Shown piece by piece: positions 19,462-32,707 of a DNA stretch of 64,000 nucleotides. Source of the DNA: Episyrphus balteatus (Eukaryota; Arthropoda; Insecta; Diptera; Syrphidae); NCBI RefSeq assembly GCF_945859705.1, contig NC_079137.1:28267322-28331321 (forward strand), in the 5' to 3' direction. The notes under the pieces were generated by a model. It was not told the DNA's origin. It saw nothing but the letters and a program-made list of their open reading frames with translations, and ran no database searches. The translations under genes and the position numbers were made by a program. Within the stretch, counting starts at the first letter, position 1. Each line of letters starts with the position of its first letter.

Positions 19462-22400
19462 GAGTGTCAAACAAAAAAGTACTTATGTCTCAAAAACATG
19501 ACGTCATAGATTTTTTTCGACTTCAGATTTGAATTAAGAACATTAAAATGTATTAGAAAAGTATACTTTGGTCTACGGAAAAAATAAATTTTTAGTTTTA
19601 TTGAACATTGAAACTTTTCATTATATCATGTTTTCTAATATTTACTTAAAAACATAGTTGGCAACCATATAACCGCAATATTTTCAATTCTCTTATGAAA
19701 CATAAACAGAAGAGATCTCAAATTTGTGCTAATTTAAAAAAAAAAATCCATTAAATAGCGTAATAAGGGGTCTTAAAATGTGTTTTACTAATTTGGCATT
19801 TTTTGGACTTTGTTTTTAAAATTTTTGATTTTTTTTTAAGAATATGAATCTTTGAATCCTAAATCTAAAGAGCTGATACCTTTTTGTCATAAATTTAGTC
19901 CAATTTCTAGCTTATATACTGTTTTGAAAATTAAAATTCTATTTTAAACGCCCATTCTTTCCGCCATTTTTGAGCCGCCATTTTGAATAGTAAAAAGTTG
20001 GCAGCTTATTCGTATTCTCCATACTATTATCATTCAGTGTAATAAATTTCATAACTTTTCGTCCAGAAATGGCCGTGCAAATGAATTTTGACGCCAAAAA
20101 CGACCAATATGGCACCGCTGTGCATTTTAAGGTACTCTAAAAATCCTTAAGCCCAAAATTTTTAACGATTACGTAAATTGCTAAAGCCATTTAGGAAGTA
20201 ACTAAGTTAAAAATTCGTATGCTTTTCGGCTTAGTAACTTGCGAAAATGGCTTTAGAAATTTACTTTATCGTTTAAAATTTTGCGCCCTTGCCACAAATT
20301 TCCTACAATCGACTATAGTGAACCAGTTATTTGGTGAAATACACTTTTATGCATTTTTAATTCAATGTTCTATATAAAAACTAAAACTGCTGGACTAAAA
20401 GATTTCAAACAGTTTTATTAGTATAGTCATCTCCAACAAAAATAAACTCAAATGTATACATAACAGGAAACAAAAAAAAAGCAAAACAATCGTTCGGCTT
20501 AGCTATTCATCTTATTTTAAATGCTCTTTAACAATGTTTATCTAGAAAGGAACCGTCACCAAAATAAAAAGAAGATAAGCAACATTATTTTATTTATAGC
20601 TTTCCAAAAGATAAATTTGAATAGAGTGAATATTTTTTTTTGTTAATATTCATTTCTTATACTTTGCTTTAAATACTTTTCTTCACACCCAAAGAAAGTA
20701 TACTGTTGTTGTAAATTTACCAATGGTTGGTAAGTTATTTTGTAGCAGCAATTACAGGTGCACACACTACAAAGTAGTTATGTTATTTTTTCACCCCTTT
20801 TTAAAGAAATTTTTTAACATCTTTCCCTAAAAAAACATCCTTTTATTGAAAATATTTTCTTCTAAACCTTCTAAACCTGAATTCTGAAAACTTCGTTCCA
20901 AGTTTTATTTGTGTAGCATTATTTAAAATAGATTTTCGCTAATTTTAATAAATTCATCCTCATTGCCTCTCTCCGTCTTAAAAAGGTCAATAGGGAAATT
21001 GTGGAGGTAACATTCTGCGTCCGTCGTCAATGCAAATCACAAAATTTTATGATTGTTTTTTAAACTAACACCAATAAAAATTCTTATAAGAGTCGGATAA
21101 ATTTTCTACCAGACAATACTTGGCTGAATAAATGGAAGTTGTATCTTGTAGTTCTGCTGTATATTTACTTTTATGAACTCGAGGATATTTTATGATTTTT
21201 TTTTATTTCCTACTCAAAAACTTTTTATTCTCCAAACTTGGTAACACTTTGGTGCTGAATCTCAAAACTTCGCAAGACTAATCAAACAATTTTAAACGTA
21301 GGGTCAGAGAATTCTCATAAAATGTCAACTTGTCTAATTTTAGTCAAGAGTAGAACTATTCAAATTAAACATTATGATTCGCAATAAAAAAAAGTTCCGC
21401 ATACACCACAGTGACCCTATAAAGTTAAACCGCAAACATATTATAAAAAAACTATGGGCCATTAATTTATTTAAACAGTAAGTTGATCGTCATAGTATAG
21501 AGTTTTTAAATATTATTAATATGGTGATATGATGTCTGAGATCGGAATCCTTAGGTACACTGACAAATATTCGAACACAAAGAAAAGTGATTTAAAATTT
21601 TGGTATTGTAATGATTCAACTCATAGGTTTTAACTCTTCTTCTCTTCCTATTAAATTGGCATGTGCATGTGTCCCATCCGTGACAAAAAGTTGTCCCACC
21701 CGTGACATTATAATAACTCATTTTTTTATATACATACATTAATTTTATTTAAATATTTATTCGCTTTATGTTATAAGTTCCGAATATTTTTCTGAATAAT
21801 AAAATGTTTTTTAAGATAGATAATAATGTACTTATGTCTTGACAATGTTATTGTTGGCTCTCTCTCTTTCGATTTCAATAGATGTTTCTTTATTTTAAAG
21901 TCTCTTAAAATTAAAAAAAAATATCTTCCAATCAGAACTGTTCGGCCAGATTTCAAGATGACCCCATTTTTTTAAGATTAAGTTACTCAAATTAAATACC
22001 AGACTTTCAGTAAGATGCTAAATTTATACCTTAGCTCTATTTAACATGTTTATTTATACAAAAAATTTAAGCCATAAACTTCCCATATTTCTAATCATAA
22101 TTTTCTCTTTCAAACGAACACTTCAATAGTTTTTTTATTTCAAGTTCAAAGCCAAAACCTATAAAATAACAAGTAAAATTTTCGAATTTTCTAAGTGAAA
22201 ACTTAACCGCATGACCAATTACGTTACATTACCAACACTTAAGCTTATAAAATGTTCATGTCCCATGTGAAGTAAACAAAACAAGTCTTAGAAAATAAAA
22301 GGAAAACCTGTACCGTCTCACAAACAAATTATTAACTTCCTACCAATGACATCTATCATTCTGATTAGGCCACTAAAGTATACGTGATCATATTTCAATT

Positions 22401-23280
22401 CCCATATGTCGATAACACGTACACTTATACCAGCTATTGAACAATATTCTTAAACCTACTTTAACTTCCTCTATATTAGTAGTTGTGAGCGATAACAGAA
22501 CAGGTGAAATAAAAATCATCAATTCGAATTCAAAGGTATGCCTGTAAAAACAAAATCAAAAATAAATACTAAACATACACACGTTTGTACATTATGTACG
22601 TTTAAAGTTCTATAATACACGACCTCTAGTGTGAATTTAATTAATTAAAATTCATCTTGCCTTAGATTGCGTCGTGGCTTAATGCCAGTGTGACTAATCT
22701 CAGCAAAACAATATGATCACTTAATAGAAAAACAGAGGGATTTTTATGAATCATCTGTGAGTTCTATACTTGCCATAGGCAAATGCCCTTCCCTCCTTTA
22801 CTTGACGTCATCTTAAAGAGAAGACTCATAAAAACAAGCTTTTAAGCCATTCCAGTCGCTTATACTTGTACACTATACACTTCGTTTCGTATAATGTGGG
22901 TGTCGATTTCTAACAAATTCAACTGACATCAGTGTCTCATTCTTGGTCTGACCGCCTTAGCATGTGGTTCTTATAGCAAGAGTGCTCAAAAATCTTCGGA
23001 AAGACAAAAAGCTCTCATATTTATCTACGTACAATAGTCTTTAAAACATCGTGAAGTGTTAAACAAATATATACTAGATATAGTTCATTTTTGTATGTTT
23101 TCAATCGGTCGGGTATAATTTGTGTATTGTTTTCCACACTTTATCGATAAGATATATTTTTATTTATTTCCTTATCACAAAGTCTACCACCCTCAATTCA
23201 CCCCCACTACCACTCCCTGCCTTTGGGGGGTAAGAAAAGATAAACAAATCGATTCGGTAATTTTTTTTTTTCTTTTTTTT
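19462..23280. other. AT-rich intergenic region, mostly featureless
   Basis: No supported gene. A short inverted repeat at about 20148-20284 pairs GCCCAAAATTTTTAACGAT with its inverse and has AAAGCCATTT / AAATGGCTTT further in; it is probably a small decayed MITE. The rest shows only short A/T runs. The last 400 bp (from about 22850) become less repetitive and may include promoter sequence for the putative exon at 23281. Confidence 0.45.
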
Positions 23281-23433
23281 GGGATTTTCGCAATTTTATA
23301 ACAAGTCGATAGTAGTCGGCGTGAACGTGCGTTCGCAGTAATCACCAAGTCACCACGACGAACGAGGGTAGCGCGCAATTCACATTTTATCCAGAACAAC
23401 TCTTAACAAAAAAATAAAACAAAACACTTAAAT
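23281..23433 (+). other. Candidate noncoding first exon / promoter region
   Basis: A locally GC-rich island (CGGCGTGAACGTGCGTTCGC, then CACCACGACGAACGAGGG) in very AT-rich sequence ends at a strong consensus splice donor, AAAT|GTAAGTAATC (donor GT at 23434-23435). It has no long plus-strand ORF, as expected for a 5' UTR exon. The next good acceptor before a long ORF is at 31340, directly before the start codon of the gene at 31350. Linking the two is inference. A second GC-rich patch at 23545-23605 could be an alternative first exon. Confidence 0.45.
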
Positions 23434-26220
23434 GTAAGTAATCTTGGTAATAAAAATTAACCCTTAATAGTAGGTTTTCCTAATTAATTGTTATATACCT
23501 ACATAATGATGTCTGGTATTGAATAGAGTATGTGGAAATAAGTGTCACGAATCGACGGCGACGACCGTGTGCAGCAATAAGTGACCGCGTGACCGCAGAT
23601 TTATAGTGCAATGTATCCGTTAACAAAGTACGAAGTATCTTCTATCGCATTGTGGTTAAGTTATGCGGTTTTGACTTTAATTATTGCAAAATTGTATATG
23701 ATAAGTAGAGAAGCATCAAGAAGCTTTTATTTATAAAAGTTTAAGGGTTATTTATCCGTAGAAAGTCTGAGAAGAATACCAAATCAGCTATTCATTTCTA
23801 AATCATGTGATTGATTTTTTACATCAAGTGTTTTCTTTTTTTACTGCCGGTTGTTCGTTGACGTGGATTGAATGAACATGAAATATTATCGTAATCACAA
23901 AATGATTAGTATGTTACTGTTGGTTTATAAATTGAAACTTTAAGCCATTTTTTTTTTTTCAAAAGAAAAAAAAAATGTTAAACACTTGAGATTTCTGTGC
24001 GGAAAAAAGTGGTTCAAGTTTGTAACAAATTCAGGTCGAAAGCCGATATAAATAACAATGTAGATACTTGACACAGTAAACTGTTAAACTTACGCAAATC
24101 GTTATCAAACAAACCTTTTCGTGTATAAGGTTTGATTCCTATAGACATAATGTCTTTTAAAAAATTAAGATGTGAAATGTCTTTCATATTGATTGGATTA
24201 CTTAACTCCGCAGGTTTAAAGTAAATATTCAACACTGTATTTTTTTAGTTTGATTTTATTACGTACACTTGAAAATTTAGGCTGATAAAGATAAGAGAAA
24301 TTGTTCATGATACAGCAAAAAAAAATTTCCGAATAAAGAATTTCTTTAGGCAGAAATATGAGTTCTGTCATGTGTCAGATAGGTACCAGTACCTACAAGC
24401 AAAACAAATCAAACATAGGTAATTTTATTGAAGTGAATCGTGTTTAGTATTAAGTTTCAACCGAATTTAAATTGGAATTTCAAATAATCAACTTATTGGA
24501 AAATTTTGAAAACAAGTTCCAAAATTCTCCTCAGTTCTTCACTCTATCGACAATATTCTTAGAACAAAATCCTTTTATGTTTTTCATCAGTTTTTATTGT
24601 GATTCCACTAAAGGACCATTCAACTGTAAAACCTGAAGTCTTTCCAATTTAAGTCGGTTTGCGTTAAGACTTTGAAGTTCAGTCAAAAAAAATTCAATAA
24701 AAATACAAACCCAAAACACAACAACAAAAATGTACCTGGAATAATTTCGGCTTTTGTCTTCCAGCAAAAGTGAGCTGCGATAAATTCTTCGGGCCAATTT
24801 GAAATTATGGAAGATAATCGTACACATATACATAAAGAGCTTTTTAATCTGTGAATCGTTATAGTAACAAGCTTTAATTTTATTAATTTGCACGAAAACT
24901 CGGCTATCTACATTATGTAGGACTCCCAGAAATTAAAGAAATGTATTTAAAACAAACAAAAATATATGTATATACTTATTTTTAATATTAAGGAATTCCG
25001 TAAAAGGCCTTCAAAACAAGTATGGAGTTCTATGAAAGGCAGTGTTTTTTTCATTAAAATTCTCGAATAATTTTGGCAATTTTTGTTTGGAAAAATTATT
25101 TTATTATTTTTATGTCGTTTTCGATTCGTTTCACTCAGGAAATCGAATGGAACAGGTCAAATCGCTTCCACTCAATTCTGTTTTTTTTTTTTTTTTTTTT
25201 ATTTATATGTCTTAGTTTTGAAGTTTGATCAATGTGCATAGATTTGTTCTAAATTTTTTTCTCAGAAAGTATTAGAACTTTGTCAAATAATTCTTTATCT
25301 TATTCCATTTCGGCATTTTTAGTATTGAATTGCAATTTGTTCGTATTATATGTTATTTCGCTTTGTTTTTAAATTAAATTTTAAAGTTTAGTTATGCTAT
25401 GAGAAATAATTAAAAAAATTTGTATTTATGTAGAAACAAATTCAAAAAGCAAAGTTTCATTTACAAAGTTTCTTTTTGCAATTCAACAGTCAGATAAATA
25501 AATTTTAACTTTAGTTTTTTTTATTTAAAACTGTTATTTCAATAAATAGTTTTTTCAAGTTTTATTTCACACTCAAAATTAAAAAAAAAAAATATAAAAT
25601 TAAAAAGAACCCTGATTTCAAGATGACACTTGTTAAAAGAAAATTGTTTAAAAAGATAAAAACAGCAGGCTTGAAGATCCATATTTATTCCAATTATACA
25701 ATTTCTTAGACAAATCACCTGCAAAAAAAAAAAAACAAAAATTAATAAAAAGAACAACGACAACACTTCCAAAACTAAACGACAGCTTTTTTAAAGCATA
25801 TAATTTATAAAGCTATCTGATTTTTAAATAAATCTTCTTAATTTAATTTAATGAACAGCTTTTAAAAAAAATTTTCAAACCTAAATTTTGAAAAAAAAAC
25901 TAATAAAGGTAATTTTTTCAAAATATTTGCGTTTATATTTTTGATTTTATTATATAATACCTATTTTTAGCCGAACACAGACAACTAAAAGCTAAATTCT
26001 CTTTTAGATTTCGAGAAAACTGTGAAAACTAATTTTTTTCAGCAACGCCAACATTACGGTGTTTTATTTTTACACTCTTTTTGAATTTTCTTCAGGCCTT
26101 GAGGAAGATATTCAACACAATGATTAGTGTGATTTCACCCCAAAATATGTAGGTATGCTTAACTTTGCGTTACCCCAAATCGTTTTTAGGGGAAAGCGGG
26201 GCCCAGTGGATTTCTTTTTT

Positions 26221-26645
26221 AGAGCCAATTTTTCAATCTTCTAATAAACAGTCAGTTAACTGTTCGACGAACAAAGTTATTAGGCTCATAAACAATCAGA
26301 TAAAAACATTAAATTTTTCAATCAAGAATAATTTATTCTACAGAATAACAAAAAAAATTGTCAAATTCAAAAATATTTAAAATTAAACGTCATTTTTATT
26401 CATGATTGTTTTTGTTTTCTTGTGTTCCACTGCACTTTTTCAAAAATTTTTCAAAACAGCTTTGACAACTGACACAATATTTTTGTTTGGATTATTCCTT
26501 AGAATAATTTTTATTCGTCTCTGAAAGAAGCAGATAGTTTTATTCTTAGGAATAAGCTATATCTGCTTGTTGAAAAATTGATTTTTTCTCTATCCTTAGA
26601 AATAAGTACTAACTGACTGTATAACTGACTATTGAAAAATTGGCC
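26221..26645. mobile_element. MITE with GCCAATTTTTCAAT ends
   Basis: AGAGCCAATTTTTCAATC at the left pairs with the inverse of TATTGAAAAATTGGCCC at the right, and ACAGTCAGTTA follows in both arms. It is non-coding. CTTAGGAATAAG-type palindromes occur in the centre. The left end is overrun by a spurious 71-codon ORF. Confidence 0.55.
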
Positions 26646-27766
26646 CTTAAAACAATAAATTAGAAAATTTGCTTGAAAGTACTTTGCTAGCTGTACTTTG
26701 AAGAAAAATTAATTAAAATTGATTGTTTTTTTTTTAAGCTTATACAAAAATTCATATATGTAATTCTGTGTATTTTGTATTCGTTGAACTTAAAAGCCAG
26801 AGGACTTTATTTGCAAGAAGTTAAAACAAATAGATAATTTAATTAGCAAAAACACTATCATCATGCTTCATATAGTTTTGGAGAAATAAATGCATATGAC
26901 AGCGGCAACACAGTAAAAGTCATTTTAGAATTTAGCATTAAAATAATTTCCACATTATTAATTTCATTTTATTTGTATTTATCGTTCCAGAACGTTTGAT
27001 GAGTAAATCAAATCAGAATATGTGTATACAAATATCCTTAATTCGTATGCAATCGCGCGTACACTACTCTATTCTGTTCAAGCATGTTTAGGAATAATTA
27101 AAATCTTTATTATTTTATGTTCAAATGATACTTTTAGAATTAGCACTAGTCATTGATGAGTTTTAGAAATGTGCATAATATTATAAATTCACTTTTAGAA
27201 TTGGTCAATTGAAATTCAAAATGTTATTATAACATATTAAAAAGAGCAGAAATTATTTGAATCCTACAGTACAAAGGGTGTCTCAGAAACTAATAACATC
27301 ATTTTTAAGTAGGTACATAAAATTGTAAAAGTTTAAATGTATCAGGTTAAGTATGGTAATTTAATATGTTCGACATTTAAGTTTGAATAACTTTTTTCAA
27401 TTACATCTGATTGTTGGGGATTTTTGGCAATCCATTTTTGATAATGAATAAAAGGTCTGAACTTATTTGCAGCCTGGTGCGAATTTTGCCCAAGTTTTCA
27501 CTTTTGTTTATAGCTATTTTAAATGGATTTCAGAAATAAGTTCATACGACCGAGCTGTGCATTTAATTTTTTTTAAGAAATTGCAAAGTTTACCTCCCCC
27601 AACTAAGAGCACGCATTTTACGTTCCCAATCTTCGGTTCTCCATTGCCTAAAGGTCTTGTTCTAGCCTTTCAAGGTCTTTGTTTTCGTTTTTATGAATGA
27701 CATGCACGTATATGATTTTGTTAAAGGTGCAATTGTATTAAAATTGCTCATACAAATATTGTTCTT

Positions 27767-28803
27767 AGGCCGTGTGTGAATTGCGTTAAATAGTTAACAC
27801 CGTGTAAAGTTTTTGACACTATTTCAAAAAATAAATATCCCAATGCTGAGTTTGTCGAAGACAAATCCAACTTTTTTATTTAAATAATGTCATCCACAAT
27901 TATTGCTCATATTGTTAATTGGATTATGATGTAATTTACATTTATTTTTTATATTTTGTGTTAATATTTTTTTTGCGGATTCATATTTTTAATCTAATTA
28001 TTAAACAATAAGTGCGTAAGGCCGTGTGTGAATTGCGTTAAATAGTTAACACCGTGTAAAATTTTTGACACTATTGAGGTGAATAAAAAATTTTCAGCTG
28101 TTAAAAATTTATTGGGCTCTGGGACCTGGTTAAATTTGAGTTAAATTTTTTTTGTAGGTGATTACGTTTATTTTTTTTTTTTATTAATAAAGAGTTTCAT
28201 GGCAGAAAAGAGGCAAAGACAAATATTAAAAATATTAAACAATAAGCCATACAACTGAAATTTTTTTGTTCACCTCAATAGTGTCAAAAATTTTACACGT
28301 TGTTTACTATTTAACGCAATTCACACACGGCCTTAAGGCCGTGTTTAATTTTTGACACTATTGAGGTGAACAAAAAAAATAAAAAAAAAAATTACTTTAT
28401 TGTTTAAAATTTTTTCTGCCTTTTTTCTGCCATGAAACTCCTTTTTAATAAAAAAAAAAAACAAAACCATCTGCAAAAAAAATTGTACTCAAATTTAACC
28501 AGGTCCCAGAGCCCAATAAATTTTTAACAACTGAAAATTTTTTATTCACCTCAATAGTGTCAAAAATTTTACACGGTGTTAACTATTTAACGCAATTCAC
28601 ACACGGCCTTACGCACTTATTGTTTAATAATTAGATTAAAAATATGAATCCGCAAAAAAAATATTAACACAAAATATAAAAAATAAATGTAAATTACATC
28701 ATAATCCAATTAACAATATGAGCAATAATTGTGGATGACATTATTTAAATAAAATAGTTGAATTTGTCTTCGACAAACTCAGCATTGGGATATTTATTTT
28801 TTG
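27767..28803. repeat. Near-perfect palindrome of about 1 kb built on GGCCGTGTGTG MITEs
   Basis: 27826-28017 reappears in inverse orientation at 28608-28799 with very few differences. Between them lie a complete TIR element, 28018-28333 (ends GGCCGTGTGTGAATTGCG), and its inverted, slightly shortened copy, 28336-28607, meeting at TTAA. A further partial copy of the MITE end sits at 27767-27822. The right inner copy lacks about 37 bp next to the centre. It is non-coding. Confidence 0.8.
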
Positions 28804-29659
28804 AACTATAAATCTTGTTATTATTTTAAATTAAAAAACCTTGAATTAGCTAATGACAAGACTTTTTCTCAGTTAAATGGCATTAAAAGACAACATATCC
28901 TATCAGATGGGTGCATTTAGAAGGTGAATAAATGTTTCATTTATTCTGACTTACTCAGAAGGAACAAGGATATAATCAGAGCTGTAAATACCATTTATTT
29001 ACTGGCGCCCATTGTTAGATTTGATTTTGTAAATTTTGTTGTATTTTCATTTTTACGAGTATATTACCTAAAAAAATCGACTTTCAATTACACTGAAAAA
29101 GTATAGAGCTCCACTTTGCTGCCTTGAAGCACTTTGCTTAACAGTGCCACCATAAAAGCAGTGCCACTTTTTCGTGCTCTCTACTGCCATAGTATTATGT
29201 TTCATCAAAATTTGTAGTATCAGTGAATCAATGGTTTTTTGTGTCCCATTCACCTAGATCTCTATTTCTAGTCCAACATGACTATAATTCCGCATGAAGA
29301 TCTTTCGTTTTTTCTACTTCCTTACTTAAAAAAGGCAATTTGAATTGCAAATTTATATTTTAAACATTCTAGATAAATCATTTAATTTGGGTTTAAATAC
29401 CGGTTCAAGATGGCTTTGTTTTTAAAATGAAATGCGACACATTCGCAATTCATTTTGTTTTGTTTGGAATAATTTAAATAAAATTTTGTAGATTGTTTTA
29501 CTTAATACATAGTTGGAATGGAATGCATCTTTGCCATTTTGGATTGTTTTAAGTATATTTTATTATAAATTCATGTCAGGTAAGATGATGAAAATTCAAA
29601 GTCATTTTTAAATGAATGGCATGCATATTATGTATAAAAAAAAACACAAAACAATAAAA

Positions 29660-30025
29660 AATAAAATGCACGACTGGGTCGCACGAACTTGCTCTTAGAG
29701 TTAAAGTTGCTTAAATTTCTAAGACTTTTTATATAGAAATTTTGAAAAAAAAATTCTTTTTCTAAAAAAATAAAATAAAATCTGAAATCAAATTGCCCCC
29801 CAAAACAAATATGCAGTTTTGATTGATATGTTAAGATGCATTTTTAGAAAAAAAATTTTAAAATCGTTGGAGCCGTTTAAAAAAAAAACTAATTTTTTAT
29901 AAATAATTTTTTTAAAAATCCACAAATTATTTTTTTGGAAATTTGTTTTTTGGTTTATATTTAAATTGTATAATTGCTTCCTCACAAAAAGTTTCATTGA
30001 AATCGCAACACTGTGATGTATGAGC
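29660..30025 (-). mobile_element. Helentron-like repeat, 3' fragment, copy C
   Basis: It begins (as the complement) at the family terminus TGCACGACTGGGTCGCACGA and runs about 360 bp before breaking off near ACTGTGATGTATGAGCAAC, a sequence that recurs at 47430-47450. The microsatellite half is missing. Confidence 0.65.
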
Positions 30026-31349
30026 AACATTAAAAAAAATATTTTCTTAACGGCAAGTCGGGGAGAGAGTGGAAGAGTTTTTTTTTAATCGATAGGTAAA
30101 TTTGATACAAGGCAGTGAAAAAATTCTATAAAACTTAAAAAATAAATTATTTCTATCTTCGTGACCTTTTTTATAAATAAGTTTAACTCCTATGTGACCT
30201 CAATCCCACGTACGAGTGAAAATTATTTCAAAACTAAGTTATGAACGGTTTTCTTAAACAAAAAATGAAAAAGACCTTATAGACAGGGAATTCGACAATT
30301 TGAAAGATGCCACTAGAAAGGTATAAAAAGAAAAAATTAGACATCTTATACGGGTTTTTTTAAAGCAACAGATTTTGAAATACATATGAATTCTTGAAAA
30401 ACAACCTCCTTTTTTAGCGCTCTTTTGGGCGTTTTTTATTTTTAAATATCCAATCCAGAGCTTATAGGAATTGATGAGCAAGCGTAAAAGAAAAATTGAA
30501 TTTCTAAAAGATATTTGACTGAAAAACGAGAAAACAATTTTTTTTACCCAAATTTTCTTTACTGTTTTCAATATTTTTTTTATTAATAACTTCTTAATTT
30601 TGATACATTGTATATCAATGAAATCTTTACGGTAGATAGATAGCAGAACTAAATTTGTACAAAATTGCAAGCATTTGGAGATAACGGTAAACAGATGATC
30701 TTTTTTTTTTTGATACTTTATATCTTTTTACCTAGAGGTTTATAAGGCCAAGTTCATGCGCGGGGATCGCCATGCCAATGTGAATAGTTCTTAATTGGAG
30801 GTCAAGCCTGAAGTACAATTGTTTTTGAAACGTAGATTGGTCAAATGACTGATGTTGAACTCGTATAGCGAAGGATTATATCAGAAAGTTGCATATTTGA
30901 TTAATCATCAATTTTAATGTCTGACTATCAATCAATAAACTTTAGCAACCTACAAAGAAAAGAATTCTGCTATCAATCGATTTGATGATTTGTGGTTTTT
31001 TTTATCTGTTGGAAAACTTTCTTCAACTGATAAAAAAAAGCTTAAAATAAAAGACTAACGAACTGTTTGATTCACATGCTCATTGTACCGCTCTGCGATA
31101 GTGAAGTAAGACTAATTAACCGCGTTTTTACGCACTTCGTGTTATTTCAATATTAAATTTCAAATTAGTTTAATTATTAATGTATTTTCACTTGGCTTGC
31201 AAAAACTTAAATCAATAGGTAATAATTTTAAGTAACAACTGAATTTGTTAAATTTTTTTTTTTTTTTTTTGAATTTATAACTTTTTACACCCCAGATTTG
31301 AGAAAAGACTTATTCCAATTTTTCTCTTTTTTTTAATTGCAGAAACACA

Positions 31350-32561
31350 ATGTCTGACATCAAGCCTAAATTGTCACTACGTGCTGGTGTTAATACTGCC
31401 GAGAAGTCACCATCACCTTCAACAAAACTTATGCTTAACCATGGCAAGCCAAATTTTACCATTAATCGGTTAAAGACAAAGACTGATTCACAATGCCCCT
31501 TCTCACCTTCTAATCCAGAAGCAGCTTCGGTAGTTTTGAAGAGTACACCTAACAGCACATCTAATGGATATGTCAGGCCAACACTGATGAAAATCCCTCT
31601 TAGTGCTGAAAATGAGGTTAGCAAAGTTGTTTTGAGGCGAACAAAACTGCCAGAAGAAAACGGCAAGCCCGTGCCACAAGATGACGAACCGGAATTCGTC
31701 AAAGCACAGCGAAAGATTGCCGAACGATTGGCTAATCAGAATAATTTGGACTTTGAAAGTCGCAAGAGCGGTTACTTTACACATGTCATGATATCACCAA
31801 CATCACCCACAAAGCAAATGGAACTTCCCGTAGTTGCCGATCATAAAACTGAAAAGGCTTCAGTTGTGGAAGTTGTTAGTAAAAGTGTTGCACCTGTAGA
31901 AGAGCCTAAGAAGCTTATTGAAACACTTACCGAACCAATTGAAGTCAAAGAGGAAGCTGAAGTGAAAACTGAAGAAGATTTGAAACACAATGAAACTGTT
32001 ACAGAGAACGAAGCTGATTACGAAAAACCAACTGAAAATGACCATGAAAAGGTTGAAGCTAGTCAATTGAATGGATCAGCTGAAGAAGAAAAACCGACAG
32101 AAGTTGTTGAAGCTGCCAAAGCGATGATAGAAGAATTGGTCCAAAATGTTGCTAAGGAGGTTCCAGAAAGTGCAGTAGAAGTTTCAAAACCTGTTCAAAA
32201 TGGTGTAGAAAATGGAGTTGAAAATAACGCCGAAAATGGCGTTCACAACGGAAATGAAAATGTTGTTACTAACGGTCACTCAAATGGCGATGTCAACGGT
32301 GAATTCAACGGTGAAACTAACTCACAAGAAAATAATGCTGCTTCTCAAAGCGATGTCAACTTTGAACCGAAACCAATCACCTCATTCGCCAAAGAGTTGT
32401 CAAGTGAACCCAATAAATATCCAGATACAGTCAAGGTCATCAAAGAAGTTCAGCCAACAGAGCAGGATGAGTTATTGAAAGATATGTATAAAATGAAGTT
32501 TGACATTCATGCTGACAGTGAAGATATCAAAGTGATACCAACGGTTAGAGCAACTGAATAA
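31350..32561 (+). CDS. Unrecognised 403-residue acidic, low-complexity protein
   Basis: A single long frame opens 9 bases after a good splice acceptor (AATTGCAG at about 31334-31341), so at least one upstream noncoding exon is expected, perhaps 23281-23433. The product starts MSDIKPKLSLRAG. Residues 1-150 are basic and Ser/Pro-rich, with VVLRRTKLPEENGKPVP and AQRKIAERLANQ, the best candidates for conserved motifs. Residues about 165-270 are strongly acidic (runs of Glu/Lys). About 285-335 is an Asn/Gly-rich repeat (NGVENGVEN, NGHSNGDVNG). The C-terminal 70 residues (SFAKELSSEPNKYPDTVKV onward) look ordered. No signal peptide, membrane segment or enzyme motif is visible. Smooth codon usage and a polyadenylation signal at 32702 support a real gene. 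Likely an intracellular adaptor-type protein, but I cannot name it. Confidence 0.85.
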   Translation: MSDIKPKLSLRAGVNTAEKSPSPSTKLMLNHGKPNFTINRLKTKTDSQCPFSPSNPEAASVVLKSTPNSTSNGYVRPTLMKIPLSAENEVSKVVLRRTKLPEENGKPVPQDDEPEFVKAQRKIAERLANQNNLDFESRKSGYFTHVMISPTSPTKQMELPVVADHKTEKASVVEVVSKSVAPVEEPKKLIETLTEPIEVKEEAEVKTEEDLKHNETVTENEADYEKPTENDHEKVEASQLNGSAEEEKPTEVVEAAKAMIEELVQNVAKEVPESAVEVSKPVQNGVENGVENNAENGVHNGNENVVTNGHSNGDVNGEFNGETNSQENNAASQSDVNFEPKPITSFAKELSSEPNKYPDTVKVIKEVQPTEQDELLKDMYKMKFDIHADSEDIKVIPTVRATE

Positions 32562-32701
32562 CGAGAAAAAGGCCAATTATTTAATTTGCTAACATACATA
32601 ATTCCTATTTTTATTTTAAATGTACTGTTATTTGTATTATTGTTGAAAATGTATTTTTCATTTGTTATACAGTATCAAGAGTTTTTGTTGTTGTTATTGT
32701 A

Positions 32702-32707
32702 AATAAA
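32702..32707 (+). terminator. Polyadenylation signal AATAAA
   Basis: A canonical AATAAA about 140 bp after the stop codon of the 31350 gene, followed by a GT/T-rich stretch (TGTTTTATTTGC ... TTTTGTTTG). From here to 33816 the sequence is plain AT-rich with no gene seen. Confidence 0.65.

Larger units (their letters stand above)
23434..31341 (+). other. Probable large first intron of the gene at 31350
   Basis: About 7.9 kb without coding signal, between the candidate donor at 23434 and a good acceptor (CTTTTTTTTAATTGCAG) ending at about 31341. It contains a MITE (26221-26645), a 1-kb palindrome (27767-28803) and a Helentron-like fragment (29660-30025). The stretches 23620-26200, 26650-27760, 28810-29650 and 30030-31300 hold nothing I can name. 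A block near 30560-30700 (GGAGATAACGGTAAA) is related to 40210-40350. Confidence 0.45.
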
